Assembly: GCF_047495875.1 (NCBI RefSeq)
Contig: NC_092463.1
Span: 4,394,557 to 4,458,556, forward strand
Length of the DNA stretch: 64,000 nucleotides
Source of the DNA: Pithys albifrons albifrons
Lineage: Eukaryota > Chordata > Aves > Passeriformes > Thamnophilidae
Direction: 5' to 3'
The position numbers and the translations under genes are program-made. Under the pieces are notes generated by a model. It was not told where the DNA came from. It was given only the letters and a program-made list of their open reading frames with translations, and made no database searches. Of this stretch, positions 23,171-34,524 are shown one piece after another (the stretch's first letter is position 1; each line of letters opens with the position of its first letter).

Positions 23171-25476
23171 GAGGAAGGAGGGGGGGAAAAATTATCCAGA
23201 AAGGAATAGGAGCAAATGCATAAGGCAGCTTGCAACCAGGAACCAGTTACCATGCCTACTGAAGCCTGTTCTAAAGAATGTGTTGGCTGACACACAGAAC
23301 TCAATGAAAAGATGAAAAAAATGTGCAGGCAATACTAGTTTGGCAGGGATGGTGGGGAATCTGAGACAGAGCTGCTGGTATGGAAGGATCTCACTGCATG
23401 CAATTTGCAAACATGCCAATTCAATGGCATGTGATAGACACTAGATGGAATTTAAAGGTCTTGGGGTCTTAGAGAGCTGGAATCGCACAAGCAAACTGTG
23501 GGTATTAAAAATAGCAGTCCTTTTCACCAAACCTTGTGCCTCAGATTTGAATTCAGCACTGTTGAGAGAAATCCCTGCCATCTCTTCCAGGCACGCTTGA
23601 AAAATTGCCTGGATGTACCTTAATTCTGCTGTATCTTTACATCCCAGTAAACACACTGCACCAAAAGAAATTCCCAGGGCTTCCTTTGTGTGTGTGTGTT
23701 TTGAAAGGGAACTGGCTGCCTAACAGGACTTACATTGCAACTTCAGGCAGTTAACTTTCATGGGATTTCCGATTTTTTTCCTGGTGGGTGGGGGGAAAAG
23801 GGGATTCAGGCTGGGGAAGGGACAGGAAGAGTTACAAGGTGGCTGAATTTTTTGAGAGAGGTGGTGCAGATGGTTTTATCCAATTGCTTCACTCTTATTC
23901 CCACATAAAAATTTATACAAATTCCTGTGTACCATTTATAAAAGTGTGTTGTATTTTGTAACCCTGCTCATCCATTAATTTTTTAAAATATATATATTAT
24001 TATTTTATAGTAGGTGATAAAGGTTTGAAAAGTTGGGTCATATGATTGAGACCTTGGAAAAGATTTCTGTAGAAAGGGAGCAGACTCCTCATTTCTCAGC
24101 GTCTACTTGGTGGCTTTTTTCAGTCCAGTCAAGATGTTGGCTTGGTCTAGGGCCAAGTCCCAATTTCACAGTTTGGATTTAGCAGCAATCTTTTTGGGAG
24201 TCATGGTGGTTGCAGGGGTTTGGGTCAGTCTGTTCCTGAGTAAAAGCCATACCACTATTTTTGGTTTGTGCTGAATCTGAACTGGTAAAGTCGTGTTTTG
24301 TTGGCTCTGACTTGGTCCACGTTCCTCTGTGTTAAAATTTAAGGGCTGATCTTTGTCTGGTGTTGATTTATGTACCTGCTTGACACAAAACACTTACACC
24401 ATTTCACATCTGCTCTCCTATCAGCCCTATTTGCACCACATGGGACAAATTCATGTGTTTCCCAGCAGGAAGTCACCCCATCCTCACCCAGAGTCCTGCC
24501 ATCATCATCATCAATGCCCACCACCATCAGGCACTGCTACATTCAACACTGGCAGAGTCCAGAATAAAAAGCAGTGGTGTGGCATTTTATGGGTGAGGAA
24601 CTTCCTTACTGGAAGGTTCCTGCCAATCCCTCTGCACAGTGACCCACTTTCCATAGGAGGATGGTGAGGGTCCCAGTTAGGAGATGCTCAGGCTGAGAAG
24701 GAAAGTGCAGCCAGATCGTTATGCTTCAAAAATACCAAAATGTCCAGTTTATTTGCCATTTTTGTATCCAAATTTATGAACCTTTATCCATCTTTTCTTG
24801 GCTACAAAAAAGGTGTGTGGTTCTCTGAATCCAAATGGGAGATATGGTGTCTCCTGGAGACCAGAGGAGGGTCTCAAGCCTCTCCTACCCAGCAGATATC
24901 CCCTCCTGGCCAGTGCTCACACCTCTATGTATAACAGCACAGCTACTTTGGGTCCCATTTCACTCTTCTTTTGCCTGAGGCAGCCAAAACTCCTAATCTG
25001 ACCTGAGGATGCCATCAGAATGCTGTGTTTTGGAATGGTAGGCACAGAATCATGCACTTTTGGAAGGACTGTGTCTTAGATTCTAGGCTTAATGGATCAA
25101 ATTTTCATACACCCTCCTGAATCGGGAGCTATAAGGTTGTCTATGTGCTGTTCATTCCTGAAAACCTGGTTTGTTGAGAGCTTTTGTGGACAAGAATTGT
25201 TCTTCCCACGTTAGGTTGGTGTTGCTCACTGGGAGAGTGAGGCTTTGTGGTGTCTGGGTAGATGGGGAGTCAGAGATTTAAAAGTCAGAGGGGCAATTAT
25301 GTTTGTTTAATCTGTCCTGCTGTTTAATGCAATCCAGAGGAGGTCTGTAGATCAATGCATGTTTGGATTGGAGAATCCCTCTTGGAAAAATATCCACTCT
25401 GGAGGTGGAAATATCCAGCAATGGACACCCCATTGCTGCACTTGGCCATTTGTTCTGGTCATTAATTACTTCCAAA
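23171..25476. other. No recognised feature
   Basis: Contains a (TG)n run near 23687-23698, an (AT)n run at 23988-24004 and a CAT-rich stretch at 24501-24515. No exon or transposon was recognised. Confidence 0.4.
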
Positions 25477-25583
25477 TCTGAGCAACTTGATTTAGTGGAA
25501 GGTGTCCCTGCCCACAGCAGGGGGTTTGGAATGAGATGATCTTTAAGGTCCCTTCCAACACAGGACATCCTATGATTCTATGA
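25477..25583 (+). mobile_element. CR1 3' end fragment (class B)
   Basis: Starts at TCTGAGCAACTTGATTTAGT and continues through GGAAGGTGTCCCTGCCCACA (25498-25517). It ends with CCTATGATTCTATGA at 25569-25583, so the terminal repeats are intact. Only the last ~107 bp remain. Confidence 0.94.
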
Positions 25584-26189
25584 ATTTCCTCCTTGTCTTG
25601 ATGGACCTTTCCCACTCCAAACCTTAAGCTTGGTCATGCCTGTGGTCCGGTGTCTCCAAGAACCTTGAGCTATTCAGGAGGAAATTTAAACAAACTGAAG
25701 CAGACTCAGTGAGTGTCACTTCAGGTTTTAGGTACTGGATCTCATTATTCATCTTCCAGCCAGAGGCCTGGTGGTCCTACTTGTCATCTCTAATACCATC
25801 CAGCCAAGGAACTTCTAACAAGGAGTGAAGTAAAAGCCATTTATTCCAAATGTATTCAGGTGTTTGAGATGGTCTGTGGAAGTAGTTTGGCTGTGTTAAT
25901 AAGCCATGTTTCAAAGTCTTCTCCTTGTGCTCCTGGTTTGAGGGGTGGAGCCGGCGTGGAAGGCTCTGCACTCACCGTGTGGATGTGCCACCACTTCAAC
26001 ATCGATCTTTCAGCTGAAAACAGCTCTGAGATGTGACAAACCTTGACACCTCAAGAAGAGGGGCAGCTGGGTGGTCAAGGGTCTGGTCAAACATGTTATC
26101 CCAGTGTGCTGAGGGGTCGGTGGGATTGCTGCCTCCAGCTGGAGAGCAGTGACCCGGCACAGCCCGTAACAGTGTTTGACTGTTTATTG
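25584..26189. other. No recognised feature
   Basis: Unique-looking sequence. Nothing was recognised on either strand. Confidence 0.4.
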
Positions 26190-26330
26190 GAGTGCTTCAT
26201 CTTCTTTAGCTTATTAATTCTTCCCTCATAGCCCACTGTTAGGTAGAAATTGCTTTCTTTTTTACAGATGGGGAATTCCCACCAGGGAAGTTGCAGGCTG
26301 TATGCACACTATCTAATTTAGGCAGCTAAC
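26190..26330 (+). mobile_element. MIR-like ancient SINE remnant
   Basis: The order matches the MIR 3' half well: AGTGCTTCAT, TTATTAATTCTTCCCTCATA (26211-26230), GCCCACTGTTAGGTAG, TTTTACAGATGGGGAA (26260-26275) and GGGAAGTTGCA. The tRNA-derived head is not recognisable. This is among the two or three clearest MIR-type remnants in the window. Confidence 0.6.
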
Positions 26331-26861
26331 TTAAGACCCCAGGGTAGTTATTGGGTAGAAGCAGAGACTTTCAGAGAACCTGAGGGAGGGAGTGTTTCCC
26401 TCAACTGCCAAGCAGAATCACATCTTCCTGTCTTAGGGATCCAATGCAATCCCCAGAAGTTGCTGATTTTTCCTAGACCACGGGGAGACTGAAATTTGTG
26501 CCATTTATTTTGGAGCCTAATAATAGCTATGGATCAGTCCTCCTTGAGATTAATTTTCTTTTAGTTCCTGGAGTTTCTTCTGTGAATGGGATCAGACATT
26601 TTTTTAGCAGGGATGTCTTCTCTTAAATGCTTAAATCATGTGTTAAAGACTGCTGTATTTATATTACACAGAATATAAATAAAATGCAATACAACTCTTA
26701 CAACTCAATGGCAGTCAATGTGGATTTGCCAAGAACAGACAGTTTCAAAGCAGTGGATTAATCTTTAAAGGGAAATACTGTGATTTGGATGTGAGATTGC
26801 CATGTAACTTCACCAGAAACAAATTATCTGTGCCACTGTCAAAAAGCCACCACTGTCATTA
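26331..26861. other. No recognised feature
   Basis: AT-rich spacer with nothing that I can name. Confidence 0.4.
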
Positions 26862-26915
26862 ATGTTTGGACCTGATGAACTTCGAGGCCTTTTCCAGCCT
26901 TACCAATTATATGAA
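26862..26915 (+). mobile_element. Old CR1 3' end fragment
   Basis: TTTGGACCTGATGAACTTCG, AGGCCTTTTCCAGCCTTAC and the remnant ATTATATGAA correspond to the last ~50 bp of a CR1, with a decayed terminal repeat. It is short, so confidence is moderate. Confidence 0.6.
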
Positions 26916-27044
26916 AGGAAGATTGTCCTGTGTGGTGACCTTCAGGGTTTTGCCTCAGTTCTGCTCAGAGGAAGAGGGAGTAGTTACAGGTCACACCAGT
27001 CTGGGGAGGTACCAAAACTACACCAAATCAGAGAGTCTTGGTGA

Positions 27045-27393
27045 ATTTAACTTGGAGCAGGGAGTAATGAAGGGAGAGGGGCCAGCAGCTGTCAAACATG
27101 TACAAAGATGTCGTGAGGGGGCTGAGTCTGTTTTCCATGTCCAAGAGGTCAGAGCAAGAAGAAAAAAGCATCAAGTGAAGCCCTGAGGTCCAGCTTAGAC
27201 ATTAAGAAGCATTTCCCATGAGGAGAGAGAGAGCAGCACTGGAACAGACAGCCTGGAGGGACAGTGAAGAGTTTTAACTGCATATTAGACAAACATCAGC
27301 CTGAAAAATACAGGTGACCCTGCCCTGGGGCAGAGGAATGGATAGGTGGCTTCTCAGTGTCCTTTCCAGCCTTGTTTTTCTGTAGTTTCATTG
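27045..27393 (+). mobile_element. Old, diverged CR1 3' part (class F)
   Basis: The order ACTTGGAGCAGGGAGTAATG, GTCCAGCTTAGACATTAAGA (27189-27208), GCACTGGAACAGACAGCCTG, GTGACCCTGCCCTGGGGCAG and CCTTTCCAGCCTTGTTTTTC (27361-27380) follows an older CR1 subfamily. Indels and substitutions are frequent and the terminal repeats are lost. This makes it the most decayed long CR1 copy here. Confidence 0.75.
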
Positions 27394-28327
27394 TATACTG
27401 CAAAATTATCTGGGTTTTGGATATGCCTGCACAGAAATCTGCTCCATCCATCCCTTACAGTGGACTCACCAGTATTGCTAAGGAAAAGTAAACACAACTC
27501 TTCAAATTCAGCTGATTGTGCTTAAATGCTGCAAAATTTCATTACACGAAAAGTCAGGAGTTGCCCATCAGTCGTTGGGTGCAGGGGATGGAGGGTGTTT
27601 TATGGCTTATGCCTGTGCCTAGGCACAGTACTCAGAATTGGCAGGGCTTTATTTCCTTTCTAATCCACTTCTTGGCTAACCATAAAACTTCAGGCCTTGT
27701 CAGATGAAGTCTGGCTCTGTTTTAATCAAGAAATTGTGGCACGAAAAGAAAGATTTTTCAGGTGTATTCAATTGTAAGCTTTGATAAGGAGGGACCCTTT
27801 GATACAAATCCATTTCTATAGCAGTCCTGCACAGAAAAAACATGAATACTAAAGGAAAAAATGGTAGCAATTCCCCTTCCCTTTCATGCAAGCCCTGATA
27901 GTACACCTGGGGATGCTCGAGTGGGAAACCAACCCAAGGTGGCAGGTGTGTCTCCAGTTATCTCTGGCTAGAAGCACATCATCACATGGTGGTATCTCTG
28001 TGAGATTTTTATTAGTATGAAAAGCAGCCCTGCAAGATTGTTTTGTGTCAAGGAAGTGTATGAAGCCTCTCTCATACCTCAGGTTTGAGTTTCCCAGGGG
28101 CCTCCCGGGCCAGATGCAGCAACACCAGGTAAGTGCCCATCAGGAGGAGGAAGGGCTGCAGTGCTGTGCTGAGTATATCTGCATGAAGTGTGGTCATCAT
28201 GGCACATGACTGGGGAGGAGAATCAATCTGTGGGAGTTTTGGGACAGGGTTGGAAGAGATCATGTCTTTGGTGACCATCTTATTCTTGCACCCAGCTATT
28301 CACTGTGCACCACACAGGAACATGCCT
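27394..28327. other. No recognised feature
   Basis: Unique-looking spacer between two plus-strand CR1 copies. No exon was recognised. Confidence 0.4.
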
Positions 28328-28888
28328 GTGTGGCCAGCAGGACCAGGGCAGTGACTGTACTGGGCACTGATGAGGCCACATCTTGAGTCCTGGGGTCAGT
28401 TTTGGGCCTCTCACTCCATGAAGGACATTAAAGTGCTGGAGGATGTTCAGAGAAGGGAAGAGAGCTGGGGAAGCATCTCAAGCACAGATCTGATAAGGAG
28501 CAGCTGAGGGATCTGGGGGGGCTCAGCCTGGAGAAAAGGAGGCTCAAGGGGCACCTTCTGGCTCTCTGCAACTCCTTGACAGGAGGGGGGAGCCAGTGGG
28601 GGTCGGGCTCTGCTCCAGGGAACAGGAACAGGACAAGAGGAAATGGCCTAAAATTGCTCCAGGGGAGGTTTAAGTGGGTTATTAGGAAAAATTTCTTAAT
28701 TGAAAGGGTTAGCAAATGCTGGAACAGGCTATCCAGGGCGGTGGTGGAATCACTGTGCCTGCAAGTGTTCAAAAAAATATGTGGATGTGGCACTTGGGGA
28801 CATGGTTTAACAGTGAATGTGTCAGTGCTGGGTTAATGGTTGAACTTGATGAACTTTAAGGGCTTTCCAGTCTCAGTGATTCCATGAA
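28328..28888 (+). mobile_element. CR1 LINE, ~560-bp 3' part (class A)
   Basis: Begins near TGTGGCCAGCAGGACCAGGG and continues through GCACTGATGAGGCCACATCT, GCTCAGCCTGGAGAAAAGGA and GGGAACAGGAACAGGACAAG. It ends at GTCTCAGTGATTCCATGAAC (28870-28889). It aligns in order with 19193-19587 and extends further 5'. Confidence 0.95.
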
Positions 28889-30119
28889 CTGTTTTCAGGG
28901 AAATGATACAAACTGGGTTAGGGAACTGATTTGGGATTTGCAGAAACATTCAGGGTTTTGAACCCAGATCCTTAAAAAGCCCGATGTATACTGGTACAAG
29001 TGAATGGGGCATCACAGATAAAAGTCACAGGACTTTTTAAATTTGTTTTGCCAGCCAAATATGTCACTGTGCTCAAGGTTTGTGGCTTGATTGGCTTGGC
29101 TCAGGAGTGTAGAGCTTGCCTGCACAGTAGTATCCGACACCAGACACCACCATCCATGTGTCATGGCAGAAAATGTCCCTGAAAATGTCCCCTTCCCTCT
29201 GACCACCTGGAGGATGTGCAGCCACAAACACCAGGCAATGCAGGGAGCAGCTTCAAAGTGCCTTAGTCACTCAAATGAATGTGAATGATGCTGTTGACTT
29301 CAATAAGAGCAGGATCAGACCCAAAGCAAGTGGCGTTAAAAGCAGCTGGGGGGGAAAAGCACCGGCATATATAACTTTGGGGAAAGGGTAGTGTCAAGAG
29401 GGCATTTTGAGATAATTTCAGATTTATTTTTAAGGTTACAGCTGGATGGAAACATTCCTTTGTGAGGAAACTGTACTTCAATTAACCTGTGATCATACCA
29501 GCAGATGTAAAATGGAAGCAAATGTATTATACATCACTGTCTTGGACATAAGTTCTGAAACCACCAGTGATCACACTCCACTTCAAAGACACCCTCTACC
29601 AGGGGCTTGGCTGGGAAGATAAAGCCCTGGCTATTTACCTTCTGACCTTGGTTCAAGACTAAATTGAGAATCTAAATGAAAGTAGTTTGGTGGTCTCAGC
29701 CCAATCCCTGGTAGACAGTTGTCCGTATCACAAAAGCGCCATCCCCAGTTTAGCACAATTTGGCACGGCTGGTCCTCTCTGTTCAGGAGAGACCCTGGGC
29801 TAAATTAACACAGAGACTAAATTACATCTCATATGCCATCGTGGAGATGGCAGTCTTCGAAATGGTGCCTTAGAATAGCAGCCTGTGTGGACGCTCTCCA
29901 AACTGGCTTCTGGATAAAGAAATCTGTTTTCAGAGCTGCCACTTTCAAGCCTATTGCCTAAGCCAAAAAAATGGGAATAAAAGCAAATCACAACACAGGC
30001 TTTTTAGGAACTCGTACTTAGAACAAGGATGGTGATCTTGGAGAGATTAAAACACACTTTCTGGGTGCTTACTGAAATAGCTGAAATTCTACAGATTATT
30101 TTCTCCTGTTAAAACATCC
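28889..30119. other. Unassigned, with an old repeat-like motif at 29290-29335
   Basis: The stretch TTGACTTCAATAAGAGCAGG followed by ATCAGACCC (29293-29321) resembles a motif of the type TTGACTTCAATGGGAGCAGG-ATCAGGCCC, which recurs in decayed form elsewhere in this window. The rest is unique-looking. Confidence 0.35.
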
Positions 30120-30450
30120 CGTGAGCCATGCTCATAAATTGCATCAATTAAATACATTTTAATATTTTTATTATTTCTTATTACAAAATCCAAAAGAAGA
30201 GAGACTGCCGTGCAAATGCTCAAGAAGGCATTTGCTGAACATACATATTCATCATTTACTCATATCTATCTCATTGATCAAATAGATTTAGTGCCTGATA
30301 CTGTAAACAGCTATAGTCGTGTTTGAATAGGAGGAATCGAAATATTTACATTGAAAAATACCTGCAAATATTGGTAGGACGTGATTATACAGTGTATGAT
30401 AGTATATGATGGATACTGTGATATAGGTAGCATGAGGAAAATGTCAGATT
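30120..30450. other. Candidate conserved non-coding element
   Basis: AT-rich, repeat-free sequence with CATCAATTAAATACATTTTA, GTGCAAATGCTCAAGAAGG and CATTGATCAAATAGATTTAG. These carry homeodomain-, octamer- and forkhead-like words. The call rests on texture alone and needs an alignment. Confidence 0.3.
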
Positions 30451-30849
30451 TAGAGCCTGTGTGTCGTCTCTGCGCCGTGAAAGATGCAGAAGCTCAAAGT
30501 GGAAGCCCCACAAATCAATAACAAGATCATTACCACAAACAAAACCAGAGCCTGAATACAATGCAGGAAAACAATGTCATATACTCAGTTTTACTCTAAT
30601 TGTGAGCTGTCTTTCGAGCAAGCCGAGGGGACAGATGGTGTAGCAGTTCCCATGCTCTGACTCCTGCTCACTTTCTGGCTCTTCCTTACTCTTTATGTCT
30701 GACTTTGGTCACGTTGCTTAGGTTGGATCTCGGTGCTTTTCAGAGCTTTGGGGCAGTAAAAATTAGTATTAATAAGTGTTGTTATTAGAGAGGCTGGCTG
30801 AATATTGGAATTAGTCTGAAAACATCATTATAAGGCTCTTTAGCCTTCC
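30451..30849. other. No recognised feature
   Basis: Unique-looking sequence. The 60-codon frame at 30461-30643 is not supported as a gene. Confidence 0.4.
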
Positions 30850-30965
30850 AGTCTCAAAAAGCTTTATAAATGTTCTGGTTTCTTGGTACCAATGGAAAGC
30901 CAGAGGTATCAGTACACACATGATGTGCCTGAGGAAACTGAGGCATGAGGGTGCATCAGCAATTT
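30850..30965 (+). mobile_element. MIR-like ancient SINE remnant
   Basis: CAGTCTCAAAAAGCTTTATA and TGCCTGAGGAAACTGAGGCA (30927-30946) match the MIR region around the 'gaggaaactgaggca' core. The sequence between the two words is shortened. The 15-bp core match is exact, but the flanks are weak. Confidence 0.5.
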
Positions 30966-32039
30966 TAAATAAATTACTCCACACATGGAGGTTGTGGTTC
31001 AGCCTTCTGTGCTAGTAATTAGTAAATCCTTCTTTTCCTCTTCCCACAAATACCATGGAAATAGGAGGGAAAAAAATCTTCAGTGGTACAAGGAGTGAGG
31101 CAGCTGCTGTATTTAATCTGACAAGGTCAGGATTGGGATGTAACAGAGGGTACTGGTAAATGGTTGCAAATGAAGAGATGATACAAATTCATCAGGAAGC
31201 AATAAATAATTGTGGGGTTTTTTAAAAAATCAAGCTCAATATACAACACACATCTCGTCTGCTCAGGTGTCACAAATCTTTACACCTGTGAGCAGCGTTT
31301 TGCACTGGGAATATTCAAAAGCTTTTAGCCTCTCAAAGGCATAATTACTCTCAGGACTGGGATCTCAGCTTGTGATAGAAGTACTTCTCATGCCATTGGA
31401 AGAAAGGCCTTGCTCCAAATCCCACTGAAGGCGACGGGAGGGCTCTCACACCAAGGCTTTGGAGCAGACCCTGCCTGGTAAAGAAGCATGATATATTATA
31501 CACCTCATTTTCGAAACTGGGTGGCTTAAGTACCTCTCTGGACCAGACTGTGTGATGGCAGAATTGAATGCCCAAGAAGAATCAAAATGGTCACAAAATG
31601 TAATTTCTGCACAGGGAGTTAACTTGGTGCAGAAGGGCAGTGATGAGCGTGTTCAGAGGCAGGTTTTGTGTGGTTTACTTTGCTAGGAAATGGTTCCAGT
31701 GCACCCCTCACTGGTCCCCATATGCCATTCTAGACTGGTCTGTCATAAAAATCCCCCCCTCGTGCTCACAGAAACAGTGACCCCACATAAACATATGCTC
31801 CCCAGACAGTCCCAGACTCTGTGGCATAATAAATGTGTGCGGGGAGATGCTGTGCCCTGCCACTTCCCAACGCCTGGGCTGGCAGGGAGGATGCTCAGCC
31901 CCGGGCAGGATTGGGCCTTTTTGTACACATGGTGCTTTCACTGACATCAGTGAGGGTTCGGAGCTTGAATCCAAAGACATACATGGGGCTGGCAGGAGGC
32001 CGGGGCAGGGGTCTAATCTCCCCTGACTGTGCATGTGAA
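30966..32039. other. Unassigned, with an old inverted repeat-like segment at 31376-31470
   Basis: At 31376-31470 the words TTGCTCCAAATCCCACTGAA and CTTTGGAGCAGACCC occur as an approximate inverted pair around GGCGACGGGAGGGCTC. CACTGACATCAGTGAGGG recurs at 31939-31956. Both resemble the decayed motif noted at 29290. The rest is unassigned. Confidence 0.35.
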
Positions 32040-32330
32040 ACCGCTATTAATCTTAATGGGAGTGCCACACACTCATCAAGGGAAGAATAGATGAAAGGGA
32101 GAATCACAATAGATCATTAGATTAAGCAAATAAATATAAATGAATATTCGTTTGGCCTTTAAAAATATTTTCCTTGACGATAATGCGAATATTAGGAACG
32201 TTCTTGCAAATATAAAGCCCCCTCGGATCGTCGCCTTCCTTCAGTGAGTAAGTGAAGAGTAAGAGAGAGAAATAGCACTCGTATGTCCTTCTCTCTTGGG
32301 GCATTGAAGAGGACCCAGCTTGTGCTAACT
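32040..32330. other. Candidate conserved non-coding element
   Basis: Repeat-free and AT-rich with conspicuous CpG words: GAATATTCGTTTGGCC, GACGATAATGCGAATATTAG, GGAACGTTCTTGC and CCTCGGATCGTCGCC (32220-32234). CpG retained in AT-rich bird DNA often marks constraint or low methylation. This is inference. Confidence 0.35.
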
Positions 32331-33059
32331 GCTTTTAACACTCCCCAGAAAAAGATTTTTAATTTTTCCCAGATCCTGTATTTAAAAACTATGGTATTCA
32401 TACTCTTTATGCCTTGCACATTTTTCCCCATGGAAAATGGATGATAGGATCCTTCCTCCAGTTTGTGTTACTGGGGCTGAGCCCTGCAGAAGGAGCAACG
32501 CTGAAGGAGAAGAAGGAGGAGGAGGAGGCACAGGGAGGTCTGGATGCACAGTGGCCAAGCAGCTCCTCCGAGGGGTTTTCATCCCTGCTCCTCACCACAA
32601 AACCAGCCAAAAAACCCCCAAGGGTGGCTCCTCTGAGTGTCCCCCATCACTGGGCAAACTGAGAATTTCCTCCCAGTTATCGTCCATCCTCTGGAATACA
32701 AAATGGGAGGGGGGACCTTTGCATTTTCTTCGGCCTCTCTGAACTGACGTTAAGCACATCAATCAATACAAGAGGGTCCGCAGCACCAAAGTGTGGCCTG
32801 ATTCTGTCTCTGGCTCTCTGGGATGGAGGCAGAAAGGAGCTGACTGCAGGCCTGGAGGGAATTGGGAATATTGTCCTGCGGGGACATTGAATCTATTTGC
32901 TTCTAAATCCAGCAAAGAAGAGCAGGTCTCATTTCAAATGCTGATATCCAGAAAGCAGCGCACAGGTTTTATTAAATTTCCATGTCCTTAAAACTCAGTG
33001 GAAGGGCACGAGCAGGAGTCCATTCCTAACCTTTCAAAGTGCCCTGATATTAAGTTAGA
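32331..33059. other. Unassigned, with a purine run
   Basis: A (GAA/GGA)n purine run lies at 32502-32529. No exon or transposon was recognised. Confidence 0.4.
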
Positions 33060-33560
33060 CACCATAGTCTGGCTCATTTTTTAAAAGCAAAAATCAATGA
33101 AGAACCCTGCCTAAATAAATGGGATAATTCGCCACATTAGTGTCGCTTTCGAGCTCCCTCACAGCAGTCTGGTAGCACTTATTTTGGTAAAAGACACCAA
33201 CATCTTGGCCCAAACAATACTTATAAGCCTTCTTCTTTCTTCTCGTGTTATGGCACAGGACAAACATGGTCTTTACTGGCTCAGAGGAAAGAAAACTCGT
33301 GCAAAAATTTTAATGAATGAAAATGCCTTCCCGTGAGCAAACGCTTTCCCATTTGGATCCTCGACTACGAAGTGCAACGACTCTCTGCTGTGCATAATTT
33401 TCGCCTGGTCTATCGTCTCTTCCAAATTATTTACTACATGCAAAGTCAGCCAGAATTCAGAAGAAATTGGGCTTGTCGTGACGTAACAAGAGATGTGTGG
33501 GAACAAAAGGGCATTCCTTTATCCTTGCCTGCAACCCGAGCTCGGCGGCTTTGAAAGCTC
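33060..33560. other. Candidate conserved non-coding element next to a CpG-rich block
   Basis: Repeat-free sequence with several CpGs (TAATTCGCCACATTAGTGTC, CGACTACGAAGTGCAACGAC) and a CRE/ATF-type TGACGTAA at 33479-33486. A 73-codon open frame at 33333-33554 on the plus strand runs through it. The frame has no recognisable domain, so I treat the block as regulatory rather than coding. Confidence 0.35.
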
Positions 33561-33597
33561 CTCGAGTCTTCCACCAAACTCCTACCCCCTCTTTGCT

Positions 33598-33644
33598 TTC
33601 TTTTTTTTTTCCTTTTTTCTTTTTATTCCCCCTTCCTTCTTCTG
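33598..33644 (+). repeat. Polypyrimidine tract
   Basis: Nearly 45 bp of T and C, mostly T, immediately upstream of the CpG-rich block. It could act as a nucleosome-excluding sequence. No splice use is evident. Confidence 0.85.
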
Positions 33645-33659
33645 AAAAGTAATTAATAT

Positions 33660-33985
33660 AATCTCATCAGCAGCCCTTACGCAACTGCTCACCTCGGCTT
33701 CTCTCTCAGGGTACCAGCGGTTGGGTTGGGGAAGTCGGTGCAGCCGCCCCGAACCTCCACCGCTCCCCCTGCCCCGGCCACGGTCCGGGAGGATGTTTTT
33801 AAAGGCGGATCAAGTTGTAAATGGCAGGGATTTCTTCCAACGGCCCTTGTCGGGCTGGCAGACCCTGGATTTACGCCCGTCCTCACCGTCCTGCGTGGGG
33901 CTGGGTCTTGGCGGCTGCCCTCAATAGGGCTTTTGCAGGAGACGGGATTACTCACACGAGTAACAGCTTGTGGGGATTTGGCCTC
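33660..33985. promoter_or_regulatory. Small CpG-island-like block
   Basis: By hand count there are about 20 CpG in roughly 250 bp between 33,710 and 33,960, with GC well above the flanks and an estimated observed/expected CpG near 0.8. The densest parts are GCAGCCGCCCCGAACCTCC (33741-33759) and CCCCGGCCACGGTCCGGGAG. A TTTTTAAAGG word lies at 33795-33804. It could be a promoter of an unrecognised transcript or an enhancer with low methylation. No coding exon follows on either strand. Confidence 0.45.
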
Positions 33986-34480
33986 CCCTTCCTGCTCGGA
34001 AAGCAGGATTTTTTTTTTTAAGGATAATTAAAGCAGTGCTCTAAGCACTGGCTATCTGGATGTGGCCTCTGGCATTTTCCACGTTGCATGGGTAAAATAA
34101 TATGTCCTGGTTAAATTGAGGGGAGGGTTTGTGGCTGGGTTGAATGTCCCTAATGAGGGTAAGCAGAGGGAGGGAAAAAAAGGAGAGATTGTGGAAGAAG
34201 AAATTCAGGTTTCCTGCAGTCTCCTTTGGGGAGGATGACGTGGGGAATTCCCTCACCTTTTGGTGCAGCATTAAAGGACTTGATAGGGAGCTGGTGTAAT
34301 CCTTGTCGATAAATGCAATAGTCAGCGAGCAAAATTGCCACAGTGCACACAGAAATTCAGCCTTCACTCACCATATGGAACAGCTGGGAAGAGTTTCAAA
34401 ACTTTTTCTCCTCCCCTCCCTTCTCTGTATTATGATTTTTTTTTTCATACGCAGAGAAAACAAAAGAAATAAAACAACCT

Positions 34481-34524
34481 GACAACTTCGTGCGTTGTCT
34501 TGTGACTACAAAAAAAAAAAAAAA
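34481..34524 (+). other. Short hairpin followed by an A15 run
   Basis: GACAAC-TTCGTGC-GTTGTC (34481-34499) is a perfect 6-bp stem with a 7-base loop. Ten bases later comes a run of 15 A (34510-34524). The pairing of a small hairpin with an A run could be a relic of a retrotransposed small RNA, but no parent RNA was recognised. It may be chance. Confidence 0.3.
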
